Shown here: in pieces, positions 12,122 through 25,145 of the stretch
Layout: the number at the start of each line of letters is the position of its first letter
How positions within the stretch are numbered: the stretch's first letter is position 1
DNA from: Paragordius varius
Taxonomy: Eukaryota; Nematomorpha
Length of the DNA: 64,000 nt
Direction of reading: 5' to 3'
NCBI GenBank assembly: GCA_964247055.1
Contig: OZ176052.1
Span: 1,736,001 to 1,800,000 of the forward strand
Notes under the pieces: generated by a model
What the model saw: only the letters and a program-made list of their open reading frames with translations
What the model was told of the DNA's origin: nothing
Databases searched by the model: none
Position numbers and translations under genes: made by a program

Positions 12122-15100
12122 TTATAATTTCGTACAAATCAAATTAGTTTCATTTCTTTGATCTTGAAATGCACCATAATTATTTGTCGCTTTATAGTAT
12201 AAATCTTCGATTGAATCGTAACAATTTTGTATATTATTCTCTTGTAAATTTTGATTCTTTTGTTTAATAGGGGAGCAGGAAATTTGATTTTTCTCAGTGC
12301 TTAACAAATCATTGTGGTTTTGATTTTCAACTTTTTTAATTTCATCAAACAGTGTGACATGTGCCAAAAGACGTCTAGAATTAAAATATTAATGCCATTT
12401 CACATAATAAAATCTATGGTAAAATTTTGTTTAGAAAAGTGTAAGCTTAATTATTTTTAACTCTAAACAATGTAACAATTTTTTTTCCAATCAAGCGGAA
12501 GGAAAAATTCATTAAAGCATCGAAGCAAAGTGCCAGAATTTTGAGATTAGATTGAAAAAAAAATAAATTAAATTCACCGCATCTGAACTTCCATTTACTT
12601 TTCTATTGGAAAGTTAATCAAAAGATGAAAGATAAGCCATAATATTAAAACTTTAAAATTACATTTTCTTTCAAAATGAGGTTATCATCTACATTTTATG
12701 TGTGTTAATTGTATATATTTCAAGATTAAAAATTAATAATATATTAAAATGCTTTAAGATTTGAATCTAAATAAATCCAATTAAAATTGTTAATTTTCAA
12801 CACACAAATATTTCTTTACTCAATTACCTTTCATTACTACGCTGATTATTTCGCAGGGTTGATAAGGTACTAATGGATAAAGTATCTAAAATTTGGTCAA
12901 TTTCTTGGATTGTGTCGCCTTCGTCCAAAATGCTTTGTAAGATATTGTGCGCAGATAATGCTTTTTGTTGAATGGTAACTGTGTAAATTTACACATTTAA
13001 TAAAAATACTTTAAGTAAAATCAAATTTTGAAATTTTCTCCGGCCTATTTTTATTCCTTAATAATTAATATCAAGAAATTATATTATCGAACGAATTTGG
13101 ATAGCTGTCCTAATCTATAAATTTATAAAGCGATACACAGAAAAATTAATTGTCTCCGCATGACTTTCACACGCAGCGCTAAAAAATTTTAAAATAGTTA
13201 TGTTTGACAACCTGATAAACGCGATTTTATGAAAATAGAAAATAATTTTTTGGCATACTATAATGAAAAATAGTTTCAAAAAGTTTGGACGTATGTCACA
13301 AAATCCGAAAAAAGAATTATTTTTATTTTAATACCTTGTATTAAAACGAAAAATAGCGTTTAAGTTTATGGTATCTTAGGTTAAATGTTATAAAATAAGA
13401 TTTTATTATTCATACTCTTTAATTGATGGGGAAAAGTCTCATGACAGATCACCATTTAAAATACCTTGACCAAATATAATAAAACGAAAATTTAAGTATA
13501 CCGATGAGGATAACTACATACCGTAATTTTTTCCGAAACCACTAATAATCGAATCGGATTTTATTAATAATTGGATTAGGCTCATTGTAAACTATTAAGT
13601 TAAAAGATACCATACTTTTTGGCGAAAATATTGACATTCTGACATATGAAAAAATATTACGGGTATACCTTACCAGGTGGTTTGCTTTTAAAACTTTTTA
13701 TTGATCTTGGTTAGTACGAAAATATTTTTTTAATTTGGTTGAATTACCTGGTAGTTTGGTGGTTCCATCATTTAGCTCAAGTTGGGAATCAGATCTGTCT
13801 TTTGACTCAGCTCCTCCACCACCATTTGGAAAAAGCATTGAATGATGCAGTAAAGATGGTCGTTTTGTGGTTACACTTGTAGAATAACCACTATATTTTA
13901 CATCCCCATTTTTACATGCACCATTTAAGTCATTTATATTAGTTTTATCATTGCAACTTTTGTCATTTAATTTGTTTAGAGATGACAAGTCCTCAGGCAC
14001 TTTGTAGCCATTTATTACAGTGTTGTTTTCAATAATAAAATTTTTATCCTTTTCACCAGAAACAGAATGTGTAGTAAGTGTATTGTAAATACCATTATGA
14101 TAAGTATTTGCCAAATTTTCTTGATAAAGTTTGTTAAGGTGTCCCATGGATGACATTGAGAAACGATTATGTTTGCCCAACGTTGTGTTTGATTGTGGGA
14201 AAAAATGTTTTTTAATGTGTTGAGAATGATATTTTTCATTACTCATATCATGGTCGTACATCATTGTCAACACATGGTTATTGTTTAAATCAGGTAAAAG
14301 ATTGTTGTCATTGCGGTGTAAAGACACGTTTTTACAATATTTTGGGGACGTAAAGGGGAGTTTGTGGTAAGAAGTCGACATAGCATTTAAACCATTTTGC
14401 ATTTGTATTGGATTCGTAAAATCATTGTCACCATTAATGATGCTAGTAGTATTATAGTTAAAATTTTGAGCATTAGAAGTATACTCATCGTTAAGTAAAG
14501 TTGTTGTGGTTGTTGAAATGGCATTCAAAGATCCCAGACAGCCGCCATTTATTTTTGGGCGACGATATAAACCCGAACTGGAAACAGTCGAATACCAATT
14601 TATTGGTTGGGTAACACGGCGGTTTTTGATGTGTCGCGGAGTCCCGTGGGTGCCTATGGAGCAATTTGTCGTAGAACAATAAGTTGACCTTATATCAGCA
14701 TCATCATCCTTGTACATATCAAATGAACAATGCTTGAATAGCGCGGATGATACTACAGGTCTAGCAGCACAATGTTGACGTCGTTCAGTATTGAAATATT
14801 CATAACTAAAAAATAATTATGCTATTAAAGATACATGCATATAAATACTCAAAAGTTTGACATTATATCTAAAATATTTGGGTTATTCTGATTAAATGCA
14901 GTTACAGCTCCAAAATAACGTGTGTCAAAAGAAAGTTAGATATGTTAAAATCATGCGAACCAATAAAATTAATCGTTTGAGATTAAATAAAATATAAAAT
15001 TTAAGATTTTGAATTTATCAAATATTTATCACATAAATCTGTATTGTTAAACGGTTACTGTTATTATATTAACCTAGTTAAAAACTTACTTGAATTAACT

Positions 15101-17668
15101 TAAATATTTATGCCATAAATTGTCCAAAAAATATTATAGTTTTTCGAATCAAAAAAATGTGAAACAAACTTTGGTATAAATATCCCATTTCCTTCATACA
15201 AACCGGGTGCTTTAATTAGAGGACAAGATTTAATATTATGTAATTGAGCAGGGGCCACACCATTTTCCCCTTGTCTTTCAACATCGTTTTTATCATTTTG
15301 ATCTTTGGGGGAACTACCCGATGGAGGCGTAAATAAATTGTTTGTGGACCTTCGTTTACGTGAGAGCGTTAAAAATGGTTTCGATATCGAAAATTTATCC
15401 ATAAGCCCTTGAAATGATGTTCGTTTACTACGTAACTTTGAATGCTCTAAATTTACACTGTTAAACTGTTTTTTGTGGGGTGCGTGAGATGCATCATTGG
15501 TGGACGATATGGATTCATACGCTAAGCTGGAAGAGGTGTCATTATTTTCAAAATGTGTATTCCCATTTATATTTGATAAAGTATTCGCTTCAGATATTTG
15601 TGCCATCTCATTGATGGCTTTATAGGTTGGCGGCGTTAAAACTTGTTGATAAGTAGTAGAGGCGTCTGGTGGGTATGTCCTTTTAAGCACATAATTTTGA
15701 TAATTTGTAGGCAGAGACGGTGGTGATGATGGAAGGAAATTACTTAGGTTTGGGTGACCATTTAACGTTACATTCACATTCACCTGACTATTGGTCCAAT
15801 TGGGTTCATTCTCAGACCCATTAACATTGAAATTCTTATTGCGTTTGGCAGGGGAATTATCCAACTCTTCCCTATAACGTGAAAAGTTGAGAGAGATTGG
15901 AAAACGTCGAGCTTTAATGCGTTTAGTTGCATCGCGTAAACTTTTATCCTTGAGTTTAGTTATTTTGGATCCTTCACTGCGGATCCTTTCAGCAATTTTG
16001 TAATCCAAATACTCGAGTGTTGTAAAATGTTCACCCAACGAAGCTAAATCAAGCGCCGTTTTAAATTCATTATCAAGGGCCCAAAGATTTGCCCCAAATG
16101 AAACGAGGAAAGAAACACAATTGAGATGTCCATTCAAGGCTGCGTGATGAATGGCGGTTTTCCCATCTTTGTCCGTTTTTTCAATGTCACCTCTAATTAC
16201 ATATAAAAAATGGGCAATTAAAATCTTTTTAAGTAATTTTATCAGAAAATATGAGTAATATATATATATATATATATATATTGGGATGTTATAGTGAACA
16301 AATTTTGGTATTGAATAACGCAGCTTTATAAATTAGAAAAATGGTGGTAAGTTATATTGCTTCTAAAAACATCTCTTAGAATTCAGTTATCAACAAATTT
16401 TTATTTAAGAATAATGGCTAAAAGGTCCAGATAGATACCATTAGCCCAAAATTGGAGAGTGAATCCAAATGTAATAAATAGATTTTTATAAAATTATAAA
16501 TAAGTAAGTTTTTATTTTAGGTTTCATCGCCCTGAATGCAAATCCGAATATTTTAAAAGTCGTGTTATATTAAAAATTCAATTACAAATTATTTACCAAT
16601 TATAAATAATGAGGCATCTCAAATAAATTTGAAAACTTTCCAATTTTAAAAATAATTATATACGATCCTTGAATTTAACATTGATATTTTACTTTTTCAA
16701 ATTAACGCATTTAGGTTGACAAAATAGGCAGAATATAATTAAGCTCAAAAGTTGACCTATAATTCATAATTCGGCCACTCTTTATATCCACTTATATTTT
16801 TTATAAACAAAACGTTTTTATGTTTTTTGCAAAACCTATAAGACACACTGACCTTAACAAATTTGTGCAAAAATAATAGAATTATTATTGTACCAAGAAT
16901 ATACATTTCCACACTATTTATTTATTAAGAGGAATTAATATTCGGCTGATAACTTCTGCAGTTATAATATTCTTTAACCTGTTCTAAATCAAAATCACCC
17001 AAAAATGGGAATTTTTCGCATATAATATCTGCCCAAGCGTCTTTTGCGTGTGATGTCCAAATCAAAATTGGACATTTTAAAGCAATTTTATAGACAATCA
17101 AATTTTAAATGTTAATTTATTAATACTACTATTATTCTGGATCAAATAAAAAATCTATAATGAGTTTTCACAAATTTTGCTTAAAAAGTATCCAAAAAAT
17201 GTGTATAAGTGTACATTTTAATGGTTATTACATAGTGATTTAAAATTAGTCGGGTGCAAATTAAGTAAACTAAATTGGGCAAGCGCATGTCAAAGTATTT
17301 TAGCCAAGTTAAAACATTAAAGATTGGATGTACAATTTAATTTTTTTACGTAAAGCCTTCAAAAAGTTTTTTCAAGTTTAAACAGTCAATAAATGAGAGA
17401 GTCATTTACGAAAAAAAATTAGGACCATATTTTAAACATTAAAGGATTAAAAAATTCTACTTTGACATACCATAAGTTATAATATATACCCTTTTCCAAC
17501 AATCATCCTTAGGGAACTGAGATGTCCTTTATGAGCTGCCCAATGTACAGGGCTCATTCCAAAATCATCGGGTAAATTAAGGTCTCTAATGTTGGCTCTT
17601 TTGATTAGTTCGACCATATCTTCACGAGCTGCTTTATGAAATATGGTATCGTTATCAGTTTTTGTCAT
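12122..17668 (-). CDS. USH1G: Sans/USH1G-like ankyrin-repeat scaffold protein
   Basis: Exons 17668-17490, 16192-15170, 14805-13748, 12978-12828 and 12374-12122 join in consistent phase to 887 residues. The first ~130 residues match the ankyrin region of SANS/ANKS4B: FHKAAREDMVELIKRAN, SPVHWAAHKGHLSSLRMIV, then a GGD turn formed exactly across the first splice junction, and CVSFLVSFGANLWALDNE. A basic, probably coiled segment follows (LKDKSLRDATKRIKARRF), as in SANS. The middle is long, asparagine/serine-rich and unlike the vertebrate protein (461 residues). SANS scaffolds Usher complexes in stereocilia and microvilli. I see no SAM domain near the C-terminus, but the protein ends T-K-L, a class I PDZ-binding motif like the T-E-L end of human SANS. 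The donor closing exon 2 (AAA|GTTTGT) is weak and chosen for phase; the start follows the family N-terminus. Confidence 0.85.
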
Positions 17669-19881
17669 TTTTTAGGATAAAAGGAATTATTTTAAGATTG
17701 CAGTTTTGTGTAAAGTTTAATTATAATCCAAAATAAGTATCGTGGATATATGGACAAATATAGCACAGGGTGTGAAGATTTCAAAGCTAGAGCTATAGTT
17801 TAATCCGAAAGAATGGAAATGCCTGAATATACTTTTTCATCATCATAATTACACCCAATTTTTAAGGAGAATAAGCAAAATGATCTAAAAATCAATATTC
17901 TGTCTATATACGAAGAAATAATGTGTGAGTGTGGCATGTCCCAATTTAACAGAGATTGGAGCGAAAAAAGAATGTTTTGTGATATTACCTGTAATTATTT
18001 TTCAGGTTTATATATAAAAGGATAAGGGTGTATCGGAATACAATAATTTTTAAGGTGTTTAATATTTATTAACTGTAATTTAGGCATCGATATAGCAATT
18101 TAATCCGATAATGTTGGCAGATATTTAGAAATGTAAAATATATCCCGGATATTTGATTCAAACAGCTAATTAATTGCTTGCATATTCTGGGAGGAGAGGC
18201 AGGCGTATTAAATTATCAAAAAAGACGACATTTATTAAGTAAGTTAAGGAAATAAAATAAAATATACTAAATTCTCATGGAGTTAATAAAACTAAATGTG
18301 GATGAATAAATTATTATATATGTTTCTTCATATATTGATAAATTGATATTTCATTTTCTATGGTATTAAAATAAAATTATATTGATAGTTGATAATAATT
18401 TCGCTTTAAGTCTCTTCTCTGCTGTTGAAATGTGAAAAAAATGCATAAAAAATACATAAATATGAAGTATATAAATTTTATTATTATCTCTCACCTTTTC
18501 AGGTGTGCTGAAAAAAAGAAACAAATATTGTTTTGAAATAAATATTTATGTTAAAACATTTAGGCTTAGTGTTAAGTATATATATATATATATATAAATA
18601 TATGTGATATTATAATAAAAATTTAAAACAGAGCAATTAACACATATTTAGATTGATTGATATAATTAACAGTTTTAGGCATAGTAAAAAAAACTTAAAC
18701 TGTTTTATAATTGAATGATTAATTGACATTATTCGTTTAAATAATTATTATTTAAATATGATCAATAACTGAAACATATATATAAGGCATAATAATATTC
18801 CTAATTAATAATAAACTTAAAAATGGGTGTTTAATTAATTCATGGTTAGTAAATAAATTAAAGTTGAAATTTTTTGTTGCAAATAATAAAACACTATGTA
18901 CTTTATGAAAAAAAATCGATACACCTATAATTACTTAACTAAAGTATGTGAAACAAAAGAAAAACAATAAAAGTTAGACCATTTAGTTTTACCTGTATAT
19001 TTATAACATGTACGCAACAAAATAAGTGGTTTACCTTATTTATTTTGTAAACCCCTTTGTATAGCAAAAAGGCTTAATACCTTTAGCAATTTATATATCA
19101 AATTTATAAATATGGTAATAAATACAGCGGAAATTCAGTAGAAGTCATTTTTTATTTTATTGTAAGTAAGTTTAAAAGTTAAGGACAGTTTGTAGTAATG
19201 ACTTTACTTTTGAAAAAAATTGAGTTAAGATTCTAAATATTAATAATAATTGACACAAAGTTATGGCAATCACGTTTAATATTATATGTGTTAGTATAGA
19301 AAGTTTAACAATTTTTTTTTAAAAAAATTTAAAGCGTTAAAAGGTGACATACGTTATATGTTATATATATGAGAATTAAACAAATTATTTCATATAAAAC
19401 AAACTTGAATAGATATTAAGGCAACATCGGTTTATATATTAGATAATATAATATAAAAAATCCTCTTTTAATTTCATTTGATATATGTGTAATAAGTAAT
19501 ATACCTAATTTAGCTAACAAGGCTAAAATTAATTGGTTTGCCATGTGTAATCAATTTTACAAAAAATTTGTTTGTCTATATCATAAAAAATATAATTTAT
19601 TAGTTTATTTATATTAATTGATTGATTGGAAAGAAACATATTTTTAATCATAAAGCGAAAATCGAAAATCGGCGCAACTCAATTAACACCGCGCGGTGCG
19701 CCTACTTACCTTTCAACCTTTTGTGTTATACAAAATAAACATGTCTGTTTTTAAAAAGTATTTTTGTTAAAAATTTAATTGCTTTTAGATAAAAAATAAT
19801 TTTACGATTACCGGTTAGCAGAAAATAGACTCCAGGGACAAAGTTGGAATGATTAATATCTAAAATTTAGAGAGCAATATA
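17669..19881. other. Intergenic region upstream of the Sans-like gene
   Basis: Very AT-rich, with a (TA)n run near 18580-18600 and no exon-like open frame on either strand. The part next to 17669 is expected to contain the promoter of the Sans-like gene, but no distinct element stands out. Confidence 0.5.
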
Positions 19882-20063
19882 CAGTAGCGTATGCAGTAAA
19901 AGATTGTTAGTGCAAAATAATCTTAATGAACACAAAACAGGGGGACAATTTTCATATATTAATTATCATTCAGTCCTATTATTAAACATATCCATAATTT
20001 CCCCCTGTTTTGTGTTCATTAAGATTATTTTGCACTAACAATCTTTTACTGCATACGCTACTG
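19882..20063. mobile_element. Tc1/mariner-type MITE with 63-bp perfect inverted repeats
   Basis: The element starts CAGTAGCGTATGCAGTAAAA and ends with its exact complement; the first 63 bases and the last 63 bases are perfectly complementary by eye. It is flanked by TA on both sides (19880-19881 and 20064-20065), the target duplication typical of Tc1/mariner elements. The ~55-base centre holds no gene. Perfect arms suggest a recent insertion. Confidence 0.9.
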
Positions 20064-20269
20064 TATATGCATATAGTAAGAATTTTTAAGTTTGTATGTT
20101 TTGGGAGAATGAATTAATTTTAGAATATTTACATTAAAATTTTTTAAATTATTTTAAAAGATATGGATGTAATTTTTACATAAAGGTATACAAAGCATGT
20201 TAAACAAAATAATCTCTGTATATAATACATATAATGTAGATGTAAAATGTTAGCTTTTCGGAAAACGTG

Positions 20270-20790
20270 TAAATCCATAGATGGATGGAATTGACAAATT
20301 GGGGAATCTAATTACCCCAGACAATATTTATGTTGAAATTTTTATTCAAAACTACTGAAAGAACTGGTATATCAATATAATTTTATGCTTCTATCCTATA
20401 TTAAATTATATAAATCAGCCAAAATATCTAAATTAGTTTGGAAAAAAGGTTTCGTAATTACTTGAGCGCCATTTTTATTTTACAAATTTTTGCAAAATAT
20501 CGTGTTTATTTGATACTAAGCCTAAAATTTAGTTTACTTTTTTATCATATTTAACATTGATAAAAAAGAAAACGTGGTATATTTTCCATTATTTTTATGA
20601 GCTTATGCACACATGTGATGTTGGCTAAATTCCTTGGATATCACGTATTTTTTATAATTTTTGTTATTTCGGTTCATAAATGTTATAGTGCAATTTTGCC
20701 ATCAATTTATTTTATATTTATTTAAACAAGCCTGGGGATCTAACTAACCCAATTTGAATCGAAGGACTGAAATGAATTTGTTTATCCAAG
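20270..20790 (+). repeat. Dispersed repeat, family B (copy 1)
   Basis: The segment is bounded by two versions of a GGGG(A)ATCTAA...CCC motif (TTGGGGAATCTAATTACCCC at the left, CTGGGGATCTAACTAACCC at the right), then AATCGAAGGACTAAAATG-like sequence. Relatives occur at 26190-26480, 50250-51050 (opposite orientation) and 51300-51620. No coding capacity is seen; the class is unknown. Confidence 0.6.
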
Positions 20791-20869
20791 TATTATATGT
20801 GATTTTTAGTTTTTGAGTTCTGCCAGAGTTTCATTGGTTTTGTTAGAATATTCTCCATACACCTTATTC

Positions 20870-21760
20870 TTCATCGGCGCCACTTTAACGTATACCACTA
20901 ACTTTTTCTAATGCCAAGAACCTTTTTCAATGAACTATTATATTTTATAATGTAGCCAAAGTAGGATGCTTGGTACGGATGGACATTCCAACCTATTTAA
21001 AATTGTGTTGATTAGTTATATTGCCCGTCCATTATGTTTGAAGGAGCTTTCTTTTCACCCAGATTTCAAATGAATTTGGTATCCGTTCGTCGGATTTTTT
21101 TAGGGTCCATCCTTCACAACCGTAAATTAAAGTTGGAAAAATAATTACCGCAATCCGATTTTAACTGCTATCATGGGATGTCCAAATTTTATTATAATTA
21201 CCTGTGTGCGTAGTGATTCTACGTATAGAGTAAAATTATTCGTCTCGTATTAAATTTCCATATGTGTAGTTTTTACTATTTTGATATACTAAAGCGTTGA
21301 CAACTTTTGGGTTAATTTATTTTTGAAAGATTGATTTGTAGCTCATATTTTTGACACTCATCTTCAAAATGTTGTTGCAGTGATAGCGATAATGAGCTTG
21401 GGTCGTCTGCAAAACAGAGGCGTAGCTAGGGCGGGGACTGATCACCGGGCGCCATAGTTGAATTAACGTCGGATTTTAATTTTTTTTAATTCCATTTCAA
21501 ATAAATTGGTATTTAAAAGTTATTATTTTAAAGAATACATGAAAATCACCCATTTATGAGTACGATTTGAATTCGATTAATAAAATGCAAGGGGTTGCAT
21601 AGAGAGGGAAAGGGGCTCCAGAAATGCAAGCCACGACTCTGTTGAAAAAATAACCGTATCGTCGGCATAATGAATAGAAGTTAAAGCATAACTACCTACG
21701 TGTATGCCGAATGTGTCGGTTAGCAGAATAGGCTATTACAAAGTGGAATTTCATTTATAA
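20870..21760 (-). pseudogene. LINE reverse-transcriptase remnant
   Basis: On the minus strand, translated fragments match the reverse transcriptase of Jockey/RTE/CR1-like LINEs in the usual order: GIHVGSYALTSIHYADDTVIF-like sequence with the catalytic YADD (about 21725-21650), then DDPSSL and HFEDECQKYELQINLSK, then LIYGCEGWTLKKSDE and KRKLLQT..WTGNITNQ, and a final YFGYI region. Stops and frame changes make it non-functional. A small hAT element (21415-21641) interrupts it just after the YADD motif. No 5' part (endonuclease) was recognised upstream. Confidence 0.8.
21415..21641. mobile_element. Small non-autonomous hAT element inside the LINE
   Basis: Ends are CAGAGGCGTAGCT and, in complement, CAGAGTCGTGGCT (11 of 13 identical). 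The flanking octamers CTGCAAAA (21407-21414) and TTGAAAAA (21642-21649) match at 6 of 8 positions, fitting the 8-bp target duplication of hAT elements. Removing the element brings the LINE protein motifs on both sides next to each other. It has no transposase. Confidence 0.75.
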
Positions 21761-21989
21761 ATGCGCCACTGGGGCCGATTTTTGACTAAGTCCCTCAATA
21801 AAGCCCACCTAAGAAAAATGTTTTTGAAAAAGACTGACAAGCTGGTGTCTTTGAGACAATTAGATACATGTTGGCGCATTAAATTTAATTAATGAATTGA
21901 GTTATTCGCCGAATATAATCGGTCTACATTTATAAACCATACCTGTATTTAGCCACTCCTCAAGAAAAATAGCATTTTTTTCAAAACTA

Positions 21990-22700
21990 AATCCCAATAT
22001 ATAATTTTTTAAGGCAAACATTCGCCGAAGTTATGAGACTATTGGTTTTAATTATTCCCCCATAATTTTAGGAATGTACTTCATCCACTGAGTAGGGCTT
22101 CCCATTCAGTAGAATGCCCAACATATAAAAAACGTGGCTATGCAGCAAATAATTGCGACCATAAAGATTCAATAGAGTTTTAGTTATCTATTTCAGAATA
22201 AAAATAATTATTAGCTAAACATTTTTTTAAAAGCCGATGATTGGTGCTCCATCTTCTGAAAACACCATTAAATACTACCGTCACTTTGAATCCAATTTTT
22301 GAATATAGGAGATCATGAAGACTCAATAAGAATTGCAGCTATATCCAATACAAATATAAAAATTTTATTTTTCTTAAATAAACCCCTGGTAAGATCTCTA
22401 GCCTCTGAAAATACGCCAATGTCATATAATATCGTGGCTTTAAAGCGAACTTCGGCCTAAGTTGTGAAGCTATTAAAAATTAATAATGGTTTTAGATTAT
22501 CCATAAATAAAGTAGGAAAAATTTAAGCCTCTTATGTTAATCCCTTGGTAGGTGGTCCCACTTTATATCAAATGACCATATAAAACGACGTGGCTTTGAA
22601 GCAACCTTTCGGAAAAGCTATAAAATACCTTTAAGATTCAATAAAATTACAAAAATAAAAGGGCTTGGAAAAAATTTTCAAATTTGTCAGACCTAAAAAA
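21990..22700. repeat. Degenerate tandem repeat, about four units of 150-190 bp
   Basis: A motif of the form ACGTGGCTTTGAAGCAA followed by TTCGG..AAGTTATGA/AAGCTATAA and AAGATTCAATA recurs near 22010, 22135, 22430 and 22590. Units are strongly diverged. No coding potential; it looks like an old minisatellite or the inside of a decayed transposon. Confidence 0.5.
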
Positions 22701-23218
22701 TTAATTAAAATATGAATCCCAAGAAAGCAGTTATGAGTTTACACGGAGAGGGTTATAGCGTGGGGTAAAAATTTTTTTGATTGTACTGTCTTTTTTGGTT
22801 TTAGGATTATGTTTGCTTTTTGAGGGGTGCATATTAAAATAAGATTGCGCCACTGGTAAAGTTCGTATTTTGCTTTATTATATTTAGCTAATGCCAACAT
22901 GTCATATTCAGTGGCGTACCGAGCATTTGCAGCGCCCGGGGCATAAAACTCTTATGGCGCCCCCCCCCCCCCCCCCCTCGTCTCCTTAAAAGCCAATAAA
23001 ACAATTTAATATAAAAAAAACGTTGCAGCCTAAACACCATGGATAAGAGAGCATCTGAAACTAAATTTATTCATATTCAAATACATACATGTAAATATTC
23101 GAATATAAATTCTATAATATGGAAATGCACATTGATTTTTGTAGCATATATTGAATTGATTTTATATTGATTTTGTAGCATGTATTGCATTGATTTTATG
23201 ATAATGGCGAATAATAAA

Positions 23219-24602
23219 CTATGTATTTATAAAAATGGAAAATGCTGGCTTTGTGATCTGGTACAGGAAAACCGGTAGACCCAATCAAATCCAAATATCG
23301 AAAAAATATAATCATTAATAAATGTCCCGACAATAGCTTCGCCCTTTTTTTGAAATAGGCCCCCAGTTCGGGCCCACCCCGTATGAAAAACGGGTTTTTT
23401 TGAAAACACAAGTCCACAAAAATCGTGTCTTTGAGACAATTTTCTGGAGAACGTGTTGGACCATTCAATTTCAAATATAATTTTTGTTTACTTATTTTCG
23501 ATTGCGCCGAACATAGTCGAGTCACTTTTTTGATTTAGGCCCTCTTTTTACCGGCTACCCCCGTAAAATGCCATTTTTTTCAAAAAACAAAGTCCACAAA
23601 AATAATTTTCTAAATCGATTTTTCGCCCTAGGTATGAGATCGGAAAAATTCAATAAAGATTCCACGTATCCCCTGTTAAAGGACAAAAATTTTAGTCAAG
23701 CATTTCTATGATGATAGCTGCTGGGTAAGGCAGCTAAAAACTGATTTTTCATGTAAATTTGTGATCTGTTTCCGGAAAACCGGTAGACCCAACAAATCCA
23801 AATATCGAAAAAATATAATCATTAATAAATGTCCCGACAATAGCTTCGCTCTTTTTTTTGAAATAGGTCCCCAGTTCGGGCCCACCCCGTGTGAAAGATG
23901 GGTTAAGTCAATTTTTTGGAGAACGTGTTGGACCATTCAATTTCAAATATACTTATTTTTGATTGCGAACATAGTCGAGTCACTTTTTTGATTTAGGCCC
24001 TCTTTTTACCCGCTACCCCCGTAAAATGCCATTTTTTTCAAAAAACAAAGTCCACAAAAATAATTTTTTAAATCGATTTTTCGTCCTAGGTACGAGACCG
24101 TAAAAATTCAAAGATTCCACGTATTCCCTGTTAAAGGGCAAAAATTTTAGTCAAGCGTTTCCATGATGATAGCTGCTGGGTAAGGCAGCTAAAAACTGAT
24201 TTTTCATGTAAATTTGTGATCTGTTTCCGGAAAACCGGCAGACCCAATCAAATCCAAATATCGAAAAAATATAATCATTAAAAAATGTCCCGACAATAGC
24301 TTCGCCCTTTTTTTGAAATAGGCCCCCAGTTTGGGCCCACCCCGTATGAAAAACGGTTTTTTTTAAAAAACAGATATCCACAAAAATCGTGTCTTTGAGT
24401 CTATTTTCCAGAGAACGTGTTAGACCATTCAATTTCAAATATGATTTTTGTTTACTTATTTTCGATTGCGCCGAACATAGTCGTCTCGCTTTTTTAATTT
24501 AGTCCCACTTTTTAACCGCTCCCCCCGTAAAATGCCATTCCTTCCCCCCCAGAAGTCCGAAGGACTTCCTCGGGCTGCGTAGCGAGATTCACGCTAGTGA
24601 AT
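23219..24602 (-). mobile_element. Interspersed repeat with three ~500-bp units, nested in the hAT relic (copy 2)
   Basis: Same family as 5187-6177, in reverse orientation, with three successive units; GGGCCCACCCCG occurs near 23370, 23880 and 24337. On the minus strand it starts at about 24602 with CACTAGCGTGAATCTCGCTA and CGCAGCCCGAGGAAGTCC, a GC-rich potential hairpin, and ends at 23219 with the same terminus as copy 1 (TTTTTATAAATACATAG). Confidence 0.75.
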
Positions 24603-24729
24603 AAATAAATTGTAAATCTAGGCAAGTTTTGCATACAGATTTTAACGGAATTGAATTTTATGGCATTTTATGTGCAATGAGATTTTACTACTTGGAAAGG
24701 AAAGAGGCAACTAAGAGGAAAATATTTAT

Positions 24730-25145
24730 ATAAAAAAAATTATCTGGCTTTTGATATGGCAAATTATCAATTATATCATTTAAATCTATCATATGAAATT
24801 TTTCTTTTTTCACACTCAACTATGTTAAGTCATTCAAATAATCTTGACCCATTGTCAATCGCATAAATTAATTTTAATTTGCTGAATGACACATCTAGCG
24901 ACTGACGTTGAAATAGCCCTTAAATTGGGATACAAATCTTTGCCGTATGAAATTATAAAGATTATGAGTTCTAACGGAGTTTTAGGTTCGACATCTTTTT
25001 GACTTAGCAGCATCACATCACAAATTTTTATAAAAAGATCTGTTCCATTAAAATCTGTAAAGTAAAAATCGCCTATAGATTTACAAATATTTTTTAAATC
25101 ATTATTGTTATTGTTATTACGCGCAATAAATTTGATATCAAACAA
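24730..25145 (-). pseudogene. hAT transposase C-terminal fragment (ZMYM1-like)
   Basis: The minus strand reads KTPLELIIFIISYGKDLYPN followed by LRAISTSVARC, the pattern preceding the ASxERSFSKLK motif of the hAT C-terminal dimerisation domain. The reading frame then shifts, and LTMGQDYLNDLT and LNDIIDNLPYQKPDNFF continue in another frame, ending as these proteins usually do. One frameshift and an internal stop break it. It belongs to the element 22909-26187. Confidence 0.7.

Noticed and set aside
22954-22979. Run of about 20 C
   Set aside because: A homopolymer within the hAT relic; likely replication slippage or a sequencing effect, not a feature of its own.
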